Shown here piece by piece: positions 6,139-13,174 of a DNA stretch of 13,176 nucleotides. The notes under the pieces were generated by a model. It was not told the DNA's origin. It ran no database searches and worked only from the letters and a program-made list of their open reading frames with translations. Source of the stretch: Bacteriovorax sp. UBA1852 (GTDB lineage: Bacteria; Bdellovibrionota; Bacteriovoracia; Bacteriovoracales; Bacteriovoracaceae); NCBI GenBank assembly GCA_002338505.1, contig DDIK01000053.1:1-13176 (forward strand), read 5' to 3'. Numbering within the stretch: the first letter of the stretch is position 1; every line of letters starts with the position of its first letter. A program made the position numbers and the translations under genes.

Positions 6139-7086
6139 TCATTTTATAAGACCAATTTCACGTAATCTTTGTTGTAAGAAGTCACCTGCGGTAATATCTT
6201 CATACTTTCGACCATCACCAATACAGCTTGGAAGACATGAGAGACTAGCATTTGAATGAGGGTGAACAAAGAAAGGCATCGAATATCTTTCACTACCATC
6301 ATTATCTGGATTAATTACTCTATGTATTGTCGCTGGAAGCACTCCATTAGTAAGTCTCTCCATCATATCTCCCGTATCAACGACAAGTTGTCCAGGCTGC
6401 GAATTAACATCTAACCATGAACCATCCCTATCTAAGAGCTGAAGTCCTGAAGCTGTAGCGCCAACTAGCATCGTGATAAGATTAATATCTCCATGTGCCG
6501 CGGCCCTTATTGAATTCTTGGTATCTTGACCTTTTGTTGGTGGGTAGTGAATTGTTCTAAGAATTGAATTACCATCTGTAATCATATCCTTGAAAAAACT
6601 TTGTGGGACATCTAAACCGCGACCAATCGCTTCGAGGAGAACTTCTGAAGTACTATCCATAGCAGAATATAAGTCAGTAAAAGCTTTTTGAAAGTGCTTA
6701 ACTTCATTAGGCCATACGTTGTCAGGGTATACACCCCTGTATGGAGAATCTGGACTTAGACTTCTTCCCACATGCCAGAATTCTTTAAGATCTGGATGAG
6801 GATTATCCTTAGCATGTTCTGTTCCAAATGGAGTGTATCCTCTTTGGCCTCCATTTGAACCTCTATATTTAAGTTTTTGTTCAACTGGGAGTTTAAAGAA
6901 TTCTTTAACCATCTCATAAGCATCGTCTACTTTAGACTGCTCTACTGTATGATCCGTTAAGACAATGAATCCATATTCTTTAAGTCCAACCATTATATCA
7001 TCGACAAATTTAACTTGATCAGATTGAGATCCATTAACATAACTTAGTAAACTTAGCTCAGGTACTTTTCTTTCTGCTTCAGACAT
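6139..7086 (-). CDS. Isopenicillin-N-synthase-family 2-oxoglutarate/Fe(II) oxygenase
   Basis: A 315-residue cytoplasmic non-heme iron oxygenase of the IPNS/plant 2OG-dioxygenase class. The N-terminal DIOX_N region (about 8-125) includes EYGFIVLTDH (37-46). The catalytic jelly-roll has His198-x-Asp200 (AAHGDINLIT) and His255 (TIHRVINP) as iron ligands, and Arg267-x-Ser269 (ERYSMPFF) to hold 2-oxoglutarate. All key residues are present, so the enzyme should be active. The substrate cannot be read from the sequence; bacterial relatives act on small metabolites, and no biosynthetic cluster surrounds it. TGGAGG lies 6 nt before the ATG. It appears to be a single-gene unit with a promoter at 7114-7142 and a terminator at 6074-6098. 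Confidence 0.93.
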   Translation of the reverse strand: MSEAERKVPELSLLSYVNGSQSDQVKFVDDIMVGLKEYGFIVLTDHTVEQSKVDDAYEMVKEFFKLPVEQKLKYRGSNGGQRGYTPFGTEHAKDNPHPDLKEFWHVGRSLSPDSPYRGVYPDNVWPNEVKHFQKAFTDLYSAMDSTSEVLLEAIGRGLDVPQSFFKDMITDGNSILRTIHYPPTKGQDTKNSIRAAAHGDINLITMLVGATASGLQLLDRDGSWLDVNSQPGQLVVDTGDMMERLTNGVLPATIHRVINPDNDGSERYSMPFFVHPHSNASLSCLPSCIGDGRKYEDITAGDFLQQRLREIGLIK

Positions 7087-7113
7087 ATGGCCTCCAAAAA
7101 TTTTATATAGGAG

Positions 7114-7142
7114 ACACTACATAGGAGAAATTTTTTAGTCAA
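7114..7142 (-). promoter_or_regulatory. Candidate sigma70 promoter of the oxygenase gene
   Basis: On the minus strand, TTGACT (7142-7137) and TAGTGT (7119-7114) are 17 bp apart, with a predicted start near 7107 and a leader of about 20 nt. The direct repeat ATAGGAGA (plus-strand 7107-7114 and 7121-7128) flanks the -10 box and could be a regulator site. The -35 box lies in the last codons of the candidate 24-residue peptide. Confidence 0.45.
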
Positions 7143-7209
7143 ACTGATAAATGCCATAACCTGTAACTAATACAACCACAAAAATCAATAAATTTAGATA
7201 CTTAGTCAT
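7135..7209 (-). CDS. Possible 24-residue single-membrane-span peptide
   Basis: A minus-strand frame of 24 codons reads M-T-K-Y, then a hydrophobic run LNLLIFVVVLVTGYGIY, then QFD and TAA. The layout (short polar start with one Lys, about 17 hydrophobic residues, acidic end) is typical of small bacterial membrane peptides. It sits between the histidine kinase and oxygenase genes on the same strand. No good Shine-Dalgarno site precedes the ATG, and such a frame can arise by chance in AT-rich DNA, so the call is tentative. Confidence 0.3.
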   Translation of the reverse strand: MTKYLNLLIFVVVLVTGYGIYQFD

Positions 7210-7262
7210 GAGAATGTCGAAGTTTATATAAAAAGCATCTCTATATTAGATAAGCACTGAGT

Positions 7263-8675
7263 CTATTTTTGAAGTTGTCCCTCTTTAAGACTGACAATGA
7301 ACTGTGTTCCACTATCATCACTGGTAAAAGATATTTCTCCTTGAAGTCTATCAACCATTTTCTTTACTATGTAAAGGCCCAGGCCACTTCCAACGTTGTC
7401 GTTGTGAAAGCGCTCAAACATATTAAAGACTTTTTCATGATACTCTTTAGGGATTCCCTGCCCATTGTCTTTAACAGTGAGAAGAATTTTACCTCGGTCC
7501 CTGTTAATACTGACATTGATTTCTTGGTTTCTATCTGAATGGCGAAACTTAATACTATTTGAAACAAGATTATCAATGATTCCTTTAAAAAGATAACGAT
7601 CAAGAATAACCTCATCATCATTTGACTCAATAAAGAGAGAGATTTGATGATCTTTGAAGAGTTGAGAAAACTTATCTTGAAGTTCTTGATAGATCTCTTC
7701 CACAGAGAGTTTCTCATTTAGAATTTGGATATTATCCACTTTTGCGATATTTAATGTACTCTTGATTGTACTCTTAAGTCCATCGACAACTTGACTCATA
7801 TCTACAAGATTTTGCTTTTGAAGTTCACCATCTTCAAGCTCTTCTAAGGAAAGGTTTATAAGACCTTCCATAAGTGTAAGAGGCGCTTTTAAATCGTGGG
7901 AGGTACGATAAGAGAAGCTTACCAATTCATCATTCAAGGCCTTGAGCTTTTGTTGTTGAATGTAATCATCATGAATATCTTGGCAGGTTCCATAGAGTCC
8001 AATAATTTCACCACGGTCATTTCTTCTTGCTTTTCCTATTGCAGAAACCCAACGTGGCCCATCGGAGCGCTTAACTCGAAATGACATATTATACTGTTGC
8101 CCATTTTCAATACAATTATTAACGGTAGATTCCCATAACTGAACATCGTCTTCAAAGATAGTACTCTTATGCTTTTCAAAAGAAGGTGGTCCAAGAGATA
8201 TATCCTCTTGAAAAATTTCATACATCTGGGGCGACCAAGTAATAGAGCTATTAATAACGGAAAAATTCCATGAGCCAATATTTGCAACAGCTTGGGCCTC
8301 GACAAGATTTCTTCTTAAGAGATTTTCTTCAGTGACATTTTCTGTCGAAAATATAAGCCCCTCAATACTTCCATTAATGTCTTTAAAAGGCTTCACAACC
8401 CAAGAGATATAGATATCACTTCCATCATTACCGATGAAGTGATCGGCTTTCTTACTCTGCTCAATGCCTGTATTTAAAACTTCTTTATGAACTTCTTTCC
8501 ACGCCTTTGGAATATTCGTAAAAACTTCATAATGATTCTTGCCAACAACACTTTCCCTAAGATCATAATCGAGGAGCCACTTACCACTATGAGCAATATA
8601 ATTAAGATCTCTATCAAGTACCGCTACAGCACTTGGTAGATCTGTGATTAAATTGAGATATTCTTTCTTATCCAT
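7263..8675 (-). CDS. PAS-PAS sensor histidine kinase
   Basis: A 470-residue soluble kinase without membrane segments, so it senses a cytoplasmic cue. PAS1 spans about residues 5-116 and PAS2 about 126-236, the latter ending in a PAC-like GEIIGLYGTCQDI. The HisKA helix carries the phospho-acceptor His260 (TSHDLKAPL). The ATPase domain has the N box (DNLVSNSIKF, 368-377), G1 (DNGQGIP, 403-409), F box (FERF, 420-423) and G2 (GSGLGLYIV, 429-437). Everything needed for autophosphorylation is present. The gene overlaps its upstream response-regulator gene by 8 bp (ATGGATAA), which makes that protein the obvious partner. There is only a weak ribosome site, so translation is probably coupled. No terminator follows. 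The signal is unknown. Confidence 0.95.
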   Translation of the reverse strand: MDKKEYLNLITDLPSAVAVLDRDLNYIAHSGKWLLDYDLRESVVGKNHYEVFTNIPKAWKEVHKEVLNTGIEQSKKADHFIGNDGSDIYISWVVKPFKDINGSIEGLIFSTENVTEENLLRRNLVEAQAVANIGSWNFSVINSSITWSPQMYEIFQEDISLGPPSFEKHKSTIFEDDVQLWESTVNNCIENGQQYNMSFRVKRSDGPRWVSAIGKARRNDRGEIIGLYGTCQDIHDDYIQQQKLKALNDELVSFSYRTSHDLKAPLTLMEGLINLSLEELEDGELQKQNLVDMSQVVDGLKSTIKSTLNIAKVDNIQILNEKLSVEEIYQELQDKFSQLFKDHQISLFIESNDDEVILDRYLFKGIIDNLVSNSIKFRHSDRNQEINVSINRDRGKILLTVKDNGQGIPKEYHEKVFNMFERFHNDNVGSGLGLYIVKKMVDRLQGEISFTSDDSGTQFIVSLKEGQLQK

Positions 8676-9069
8676 TTAAAATTTTCTCTACCATAACTTG
8701 ATCTAGTGGCTTTGTTATATAGTCATCAACAAATTCATATGAGCGACAAAGAGAGATGTCTTCAGAATTATCGGAAGAGCTAACAATGATAACTGAAAGA
8801 CGATTCTTAAAGTCACATTTATCTAACTCCTTAAGAAGCTCGCGACCATTCATAATTGGCATATTAATATCAAGAGTGATTACAACCCTATGATCAATCT
8901 TTTCGCTTGAAGAAAACTTCTGACAGAGATATTCCAAGGCTTCCTTCCCATTCACTGCTTCGACTATTTCGCGAGTAGCATCGGCCTTAGATATACGTCT
9001 CTTGATTAATCTGCGCTCAACAGTATTATCTTCCACGATGAGAATTTCATTAAATTGAGAGATATTCAT
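8668..9069 (-). CDS. Single-domain response regulator paired with the PAS kinase
   Basis: A receiver of about 133 residues (from ATG 9069) with no output domain. Acidic residues are Glu13-Asp14 (ILIVEDN), the phospho-acceptor is Asp67 (LDINMP), the switch Ser lies in IIVSSSD (94-100), and Lys120 sits in ITKPLD. It resembles the compact receivers that often sit next to PAS kinases. In-frame ATGs exist at 9123, 9075 and 9069. I prefer 9069: there is no Shine-Dalgarno site, the family begins about 8-10 residues before the first strand, and a perfect TATAAT box ends 7 nt before, so transcription could begin on this ATG. The 9123 start would add residues encoded by the promoter itself. It overlaps the kinase gene by 8 bp. 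Confidence 0.9.
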   Translation of the reverse strand: MNISQFNEILIVEDNTVERRLIKRRISKADATREIVEAVNGKEALEYLCQKFSSSEKIDHRVVITLDINMPIMNGRELLKELDKCDFKNRLSVIIVSSSDNSEDISLCRSYEFVDDYITKPLDQVMVEKILNG

Positions 9070-9075
9070 CTGCAT

Positions 9076-9081
9076 ATTATA
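9076..9081 (-). promoter_or_regulatory. Perfect -10 box (TATAAT) giving a likely leaderless start
   Basis: TATAAT on the minus strand, in a very AT-rich context, with no clear -35 box. Standard spacing puts +1 at 9069, the A of the ATG. No Shine-Dalgarno site precedes any of the candidate starts except a poor one at 9123. Confidence 0.45.
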
Positions 9082-9150
9082 AACCAAAAATAAAAAAAAT
9101 GAAGAAATATATTTTATTTCCACTCTATGATTTCAGAGATTTAGTGTAAA

Positions 9151-9822
9151 CTACTTAAATATGTGAGAGCCCACACGAATACAAGAGGCCCCAAGAGGAA
9201 GCGACAGCTTGTAATCTCCGCTCATCCCCATCGACAGTCCTAGCTCGGGATTAAGAAGATCTCGCATCGATCTTAGTTTGCGAAAGGCATGAGATACTTC
9301 TTCATCTCCCACAATTTCTCTATTTGGTGCCATTGTCATCAGTCCTAAGATATTAAGATATTGATGATCTGAAATGCATTCTACTAAAGCACTATCGACT
9401 TCTAAGAACCCATCTTTCTGTGGCTCACCAGAGCAGTTAACCTGTAAATAACAATCAATGGTTTTCTCTTGTGCTCTAGACTCTTTGAGAAAGAGATCAA
9501 GATGTTTCTTATTAGCAATTGAGTGAACACAAGAGAGATTATCAATAGCGACAATGTGCTTGATCTTCTTTGATTGAATTCTTCCTATGAAGTGCCATCT
9601 AATATCGACAAGATTTAATTCTCTAGCCTGTTGTGATTTTCTTTGAAGATCTTCAATTCGGTTTTCACCAAAGTCTCTGTGACCTAGGTCATAGAGAATT
9701 TGTATATCTTCAAATTCAGAATACTTTGAAACTGCAACAATCGTCACAGGTAAATCAGTAAGAGATTTTACATTCTTAACAAGAGAGTCAAGATTACTCT
9801 TTAAGAGGTGCTTCTTTGACAT
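9151..9822 (-). CDS. yggS: YggS/PROSC-family PLP-binding homeostasis protein
   Basis: A 223-residue cytoplasmic protein with the alanine-racemase-type TIM barrel that binds pyridoxal 5'-phosphate and keeps vitamin B6 and amino-acid pools balanced; the family has no firmly assigned catalytic activity. The PLP lysine is Lys33 (VAVSKYS). Other family marks are FGENR (near 52), WHFIGRIQSKKIK (76-88), GLMTMAP (near 160), and the C-terminal GLSMGMSGDYKLSLPLGASC followed by IRVGSHIF. Length is normal. The start overlaps the upstream phasin-like gene by 29 bp, with only a weak AAGAAG-type ribosome site, which suggests translational coupling. It is the last gene of the glpX unit. Confidence 0.95.
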   Translation of the reverse strand: MSKKHLLKSNLDSLVKNVKSLTDLPVTIVAVSKYSEFEDIQILYDLGHRDFGENRIEDLQRKSQQARELNLVDIRWHFIGRIQSKKIKHIVAIDNLSCVHSIANKKHLDLFLKESRAQEKTIDCYLQVNCSGEPQKDGFLEVDSALVECISDHQYLNILGLMTMAPNREIVGDEEVSHAFRKLRSMRDLLNPELGLSMGMSGDYKLSLPLGASCIRVGSHIFK

Positions 9823-10153
9823 CTATCTTCTTTTTTTTAAAAGAGAATTTTGCATTCACTTCCACGTCATAATTATCTAAAACTTCTTCAAGTAATTTCT
9901 TAGGATCAACTCGCTCCATATGATTGGCAAGTTCATCTCTGACACTCTCGATGAATTCTTCTTTCGCGCCCTTAGCATTACTGTAAAGACCGTTAATAAT
10001 ATCTTTTGGCAAAGGTAGATCATGGAGTAAGTTCTTTACTGACTCTTCAGTCATAAAAGCTGCACCAACTCCAACAGAGACAACTTTCTTTATGACATCA
10101 CTAAGAGAGTCCTTAGAATTTCTTTGATCACTTGTATCATCTGAATCAGACAT
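9794..10153 (-). CDS. Phasin-like helical protein (119 aa)
   Basis: A small soluble protein with an acidic, Ser/Asp-rich disordered start (1-18). A helix-forming core follows (about 19-95) with the recognisable order VGVGAAFMTEESVKNLLHDL, then PLPKDIINGLYSNAKGAKEE, then a charged coiled-coil-like helix. A short beta-like end with KFSFKKKK closes it. This pattern recalls the small phasin-like proteins of unknown function in myxobacteria and Bdellovibrio; I base that on memory of the motif order, not a search. No polyhydroxyalkanoate genes are nearby. AGGAG lies 6 nt before the ATG. It follows the Coq10-like gene by 9 bp and overlaps yggS by 29 bp. The role is unknown. Confidence 0.85.
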   Translation of the reverse strand: MSDSDDTSDQRNSKDSLSDVIKKVVSVGVGAAFMTEESVKNLLHDLPLPKDIINGLYSNAKGAKEEFIESVRDELANHMERVDPKKLLEEVLDNYDVEVNAKFSFKKKKIDVKEAPLKE

Positions 10154-10162
10154 TACTAACTC

Positions 10163-10594
10163 CTAAAGAGATTTTGCTCTCTCTCTTATACTTTCCATTA
10201 GTCCAGGAAGTTGAGTCTCGGTAAGCTTTTGAGCAATCTTTCCTGAGCCAGGAAAAAACCCTTTGGCCTCAACTTCAACGTTATAGACAACCTCAGTTTT
10301 ACCATCACCCAAATCTTTAAGATCCCAAGATCCAGAGTTGACCTTAAATAGATCTCCAGACTCAAAAGACCAACTTATTTGAGTTGGTCTACTTTGTTCT
10401 AGCTTTAAAATATAGTTTAACTTCTTTATGACATTAATCTGATATTCAACACGAGACTCAGTTTCACTTGAATCAAGAATGGTTACCTTATCAACTCCCG
10501 TCATAAACTCAGGATACTTTTCATAGTCGAGAAGAACTTCATAGATATTATTAATATCGACATCAAAGACTTCACTTCTTGTTGCATGTGCCAT
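10163..10594 (-). CDS. SRPBCC (Coq10/RatA-type) lipid-binding-like protein
   Basis: A 143-residue protein with the START-like helix-grip fold of the Coq10/RatA family. Marks are an opening strand to VFDVDINNIYEVLLDYEKYPEFM (typical of the ligand-pocket helix), then a run of strands through TRPTQISWSF-like and GSWDLKDLGDG segments, and a long C-terminal helix (about 115-143) with GLMESIRERA. Eukaryotic Coq10 binds ubiquinone; the bacterial relative RatA has other proposed roles, so the ligand here is open. AAGGAA precedes the ATG. It lies 13 bp after glpX and 9 bp before the phasin-like gene, in what is almost certainly one transcript. Confidence 0.88.
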   Translation of the reverse strand: MAHATRSEVFDVDINNIYEVLLDYEKYPEFMTGVDKVTILDSSETESRVEYQINVIKKLNYILKLEQSRPTQISWSFESGDLFKVNSGSWDLKDLGDGKTEVVYNVEVEAKGFFPGSGKIAQKLTETQLPGLMESIRERAKSL

Positions 10595-10607
10595 CTATAA
10601 ATTCCTT

Positions 10608-11561
10608 CTAGTATCTTGGTTTTGTATCAAAGTGGTGCTCGGCATGAATCTTTCTAATTGTTCCAGACTGACTTCTCATAACAATGGAATGAGTAATTGC
10701 ACCCCATGGCTTAAACTGAACACCCTTTAAAAAACTTCCACTCGTCACACCGGTTGCACAGAACATAACAGGCCCAGAAGCAAGCTCTTCGATAGAGTAA
10801 ATCTTATTCATATCAGAGATTCCCATCTTCTTAGATCTCTCAATCTCTTCTTGATTTCTTGGCTTCAAACGCCCTTGAAAATCACCACCAATACATCTCA
10901 ATGCAGCAGCAGCAATTACGCCCTCAGGAGCGCCACCAGTACCAAATAAAATATCAACGCCACTTTCTGGCTCACTACAAGCAATTGCTGCAGAGACATC
11001 ACCATCACCAATAAGTTGAATTCTAGCGCCCGCTTGCCTAATATCTTCCATAACACCTGCGTGACGAGGTCTATCAAGAACTACTGCAGTAAGATCTTGA
11101 ACACGACATTTCTTGGCCTCAGCTAATCTCTTAAGATTCTCCTGTGGACTTTCATCAATATCGATAACACCTTTACCTTCAGGTCCAACTGCGATCTTTT
11201 CCATATAAGTGTCTGGTGCGTTTAACATTCCACCTTTTTCTGAAATGGCCATAACAGAAATTGAGTTATAACCACCGTTAGCACAAACCGTCGTTCCCTC
11301 TAATGGATCAAGTGCGATTTCAAGTTCAGGACCTCTTCCAGACCCAACCTTCTCACCAATATAGAGCATAGGTGCTTCATCTCTTTCACCTTCTCCAATA
11401 ACAACAGTTGCATTACACTCAACAGAGTCAAGCATCTGTCTCATTGAATCAACGGCTGCCTGATCTGCGGCCTTCTCATCTCCACGCCCCATAAGGCGAG
11501 CACTGGCAATAGCTGCCATTTCTGTAACTCTTACAAACTCTAGTGCTAGATTTCTATTCAT
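10608..11561 (-). CDS. glpX: Class II fructose-1,6-bisphosphatase
   Basis: A 317-residue gluconeogenic enzyme that hydrolyses fructose 1,6-bisphosphate to fructose 6-phosphate. The metal ligands fall at the positions known from Escherichia coli GlpX: Asp33, Glu57 (IGEGERD), Asp85 and Glu88 (DPLEGT), and Glu213 (APEG). The phosphate-binding stretch LFGTGGAPEGV (205-215) is intact. Length is near the family norm. GAGG lies about 7 nt before the ATG, and a good sigma70 promoter sits just upstream. It heads the unit with the Coq10-like, phasin-like and yggS genes. Carbon from prey amino acids would make gluconeogenesis useful to a predator, but that is inference. Confidence 0.97.
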   Translation of the reverse strand: MNRNLALEFVRVTEMAAIASARLMGRGDEKAADQAAVDSMRQMLDSVECNATVVIGEGERDEAPMLYIGEKVGSGRGPELEIALDPLEGTTVCANGGYNSISVMAISEKGGMLNAPDTYMEKIAVGPEGKGVIDIDESPQENLKRLAEAKKCRVQDLTAVVLDRPRHAGVMEDIRQAGARIQLIGDGDVSAAIACSEPESGVDILFGTGGAPEGVIAAAALRCIGGDFQGRLKPRNQEEIERSKKMGISDMNKIYSIEELASGPVMFCATGVTSGSFLKGVQFKPWGAITHSIVMRSQSGTIRKIHAEHHFDTKPRY

Positions 11562-11593
11562 ATTTTTCCTCTTTCATTATTTGTTATGACAAA

Positions 11594-11622
11594 ATTATAT
11601 GAGTATTTTTATTACGTGTCTA
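11594..11622 (-). promoter_or_regulatory. Sigma70 promoter of the glpX operon
   Basis: On the minus strand, TAGACA (11622-11617) and a perfect TATAAT (11599-11594) are 17 bp apart. The predicted start near 11587 leaves a leader of about 26 nt before ATG 11561. It is the best promoter match in the window. Confidence 0.7.
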
Positions 11623-11641
11623 ATAAAGTTGAAGGTATTAT

Positions 11642-12370
11642 TTAAGATGCATTGCCCAGTTTTCGACATAAGAAGTCATAAATGCTTGCTTCGATCATCT
11701 CTTCATCAATGCCATTGATAATTCTAGCTGTAAATTTGAGTTTTTCTTCATCAAGCTTATGATCTATAAGAAATTCAAATTCTTCTTCAGTGATTAGTGG
11801 TGAGTCATGATTCTTGACTGAAACCACTTCCCCGCTTTTTAATCCCTTGCCATCATTCCACTCTACAAAGTGATTCATCATAATAACCTGAATCCTACTA
11901 ATCTCATTGTCATTATGTGTCCACACAAAGATTTCAAATGGTCCATCAGCTCTAAGCCAACAAACAAGGTCATGGGGAATTTCAATTTGTTCTTTATAGT
12001 CATGAATAGAACGTAAACACTTTGCTATATTTTCTACAGAGAGAAACTCTTTTAATTTCTTTTCACTTTCACGGCCACCTTCAAAAGTAACAGCTATAGA
12101 GTCTCCCTCGATCCTAATAACCTTAGCTGAAATATTAATAGAGTTCTTAATCCAATGAACTTCACCCTCTATTTTATCGCCAACTTTTAAACCCGACTCT
12201 CCATCTTTTAATGAAATTCTCATTCCAGAAAAGGAGATATCCTTAACCTCATAACTTCTATTATCAGATTCACTCTGTCTAAAAACTAAATAACTAAACG
12301 GGAAACGTGGAAAAACACGTTTTTCTGATATACCTTTACCTGATTGTACTAAATTTAGATGTCGATCCAC
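11642..12370 (-). CDS. PilZ-domain (c-di-GMP effector) protein with extra C-terminal domain
   Basis: A 242-residue soluble protein. The N-terminal PilZ domain (about 15-110) has both c-di-GMP motifs: Arg18-x3-Arg22 (RVFPR) and Asp44-x-Ser46-x2-Gly49 (DISFSG). Binding is therefore likely. The C-terminal part (about 115-242) is an acidic alpha/beta region that I do not recognise; it may be the output. GTG at 12370 is the start, with GGAG 6 nt upstream in a GAGGAGAG run and a candidate -10 box (TACAAT, 12400-12395) inside a dyad. The gene is divergent from pgsA and stops about 80 bp before glpX on the same strand, which has its own promoter. Confidence 0.9.
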   Translation of the reverse strand: MDRHLNLVQSGKGISEKRVFPRFPFSYLVFRQSESDNRSYEVKDISFSGMRISLKDGESGLKVGDKIEGEVHWIKNSINISAKVIRIEGDSIAVTFEGGRESEKKLKEFLSVENIAKCLRSIHDYKEQIEIPHDLVCWLRADGPFEIFVWTHNDNEISRIQVIMMNHFVEWNDGKGLKSGEVVSVKNHDSPLITEEEFEFLIDHKLDEEKLKFTARIINGIDEEMIEASIYDFLCRKLGNAS

Positions 12371-12384
12371 TTAACTCTCCTCAA

Positions 12385-12422
12385 TAAATGACTAATTGTA
12401 TTTTATATTTGATAGTCATTTA
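12385..12422. repeat. 10-bp inverted repeat (possible operator) between PilZ gene and pgsA
   Basis: TAAATGACTA (12385-12394) and TAGTCATTTA (12413-12422) are perfect inverted repeats 18 bp apart, a half-site spacing of about 2.7 helical turns. The candidate -10 box of the PilZ gene lies in the gap. It could be an operator bound by a dimer. Confidence 0.5.
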
Positions 12423-12517
12423 AAAAAAGACGGAAATTGATGCAAAAAGATAATTACCTACTGCGCAATATAGGCTATCTCTTTACGCCAGATTCCACAC
12501 CGTGGTAGATTAAGAGC

Positions 12518-13174
12518 ATGAATGAAGATCAAAAAACACAAAGCTCAGACTCAGAGAATGTCACAGATGAGTGGCAAATCGATAATCTGCCTAATCGATT
12601 AACCTTGTTTAGAGTTGCACTCATACCTGTCATTGTAGGCTCACTTTGGGTTTGCACGACAGATATCAAAATATTTGACCTCATTAAAAAAGATCTCGGA
12701 TATATTGCAGGCTGGAGTTTTGTCCTAGCTTCTATAACTGACTTCTTTGATGGCTATATTGCAAGAAAAAGAGGGATAGTTACTGTATTTGGCTCATTCT
12801 TAGATCCTATTGCTGATAAGTTCCTAGTTATCTCTTCTCTTGTTATGCTCCAGGCCTTAGGCAGAGTCGACCCCCTCGTTGTAGTGGCACTAGTTCTCAG
12901 AGAGCTTTATATGACTTCTCTAAGACTCCTTGCAAACGAAAGAGGCCTTAGTGTGCCTGTCGACAATCTAGGAAAGTGGAAGACCACTTTTCAAATGATA
13001 TCAATCCCAATGCTCATGGCCTGGGACAAGCCTTTTAAGTACCTCTCTTTTCCATTTCTTGGAACTGCACTGATTTATCTGGCATTTTTCTTTTCTGTTT
13101 ATTCAGCAGGAAATTACACATATGGACTTGTTAAAAAAGTAAAAGAATCTCGCACAAAGAAATTGAAGGAATAA
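12518..13174 (+). CDS. pgsA: CDP-diacylglycerol-glycerol-3-phosphate 3-phosphatidyltransferase
   Basis: A 218-residue integral membrane enzyme that makes phosphatidylglycerophosphate, the committed step to phosphatidylglycerol and cardiolipin. The CDP-alcohol phosphotransferase signature is complete: Asp75-x2-Asp78-Gly79-x2-Ala82-Arg83-x8-Gly92-x3-Asp96-x3-Asp100. Hydrophobic spans lie near 31-48, 60-74, 98-130, 155-170 and 178-197. A polar, acidic N-terminal stretch of about 22 residues precedes the usual LPNRLTLFR start; no other good start codon exists, so it seems genuine. The ribosome site (AAGAG) is weak. It is divergent from the PilZ gene. I saw no terminator before the window ends 2 bp later. 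Confidence 0.95.
   Translation: MNEDQKTQSSDSENVTDEWQIDNLPNRLTLFRVALIPVIVGSLWVCTTDIKIFDLIKKDLGYIAGWSFVLASITDFFDGYIARKRGIVTVFGSFLDPIADKFLVISSLVMLQALGRVDPLVVVALVLRELYMTSLRLLANERGLSVPVDNLGKWKTTFQMISIPMLMAWDKPFKYLSFPFLGTALIYLAFFFSVYSAGNYTYGLVKKVKESRTKKLKE

Noticed and set aside
7263..8675. Hybrid kinase with attached receiver
   Set aside because: The kinase stops after the ATPase domain; the receiver is a separate gene overlapping by 8 bp.
9070..9123. Longer response regulator starting at 9123
   Set aside because: The extension would encode a hydrophobic stretch not seen in receivers and covers the AT-rich promoter with TATAAT.
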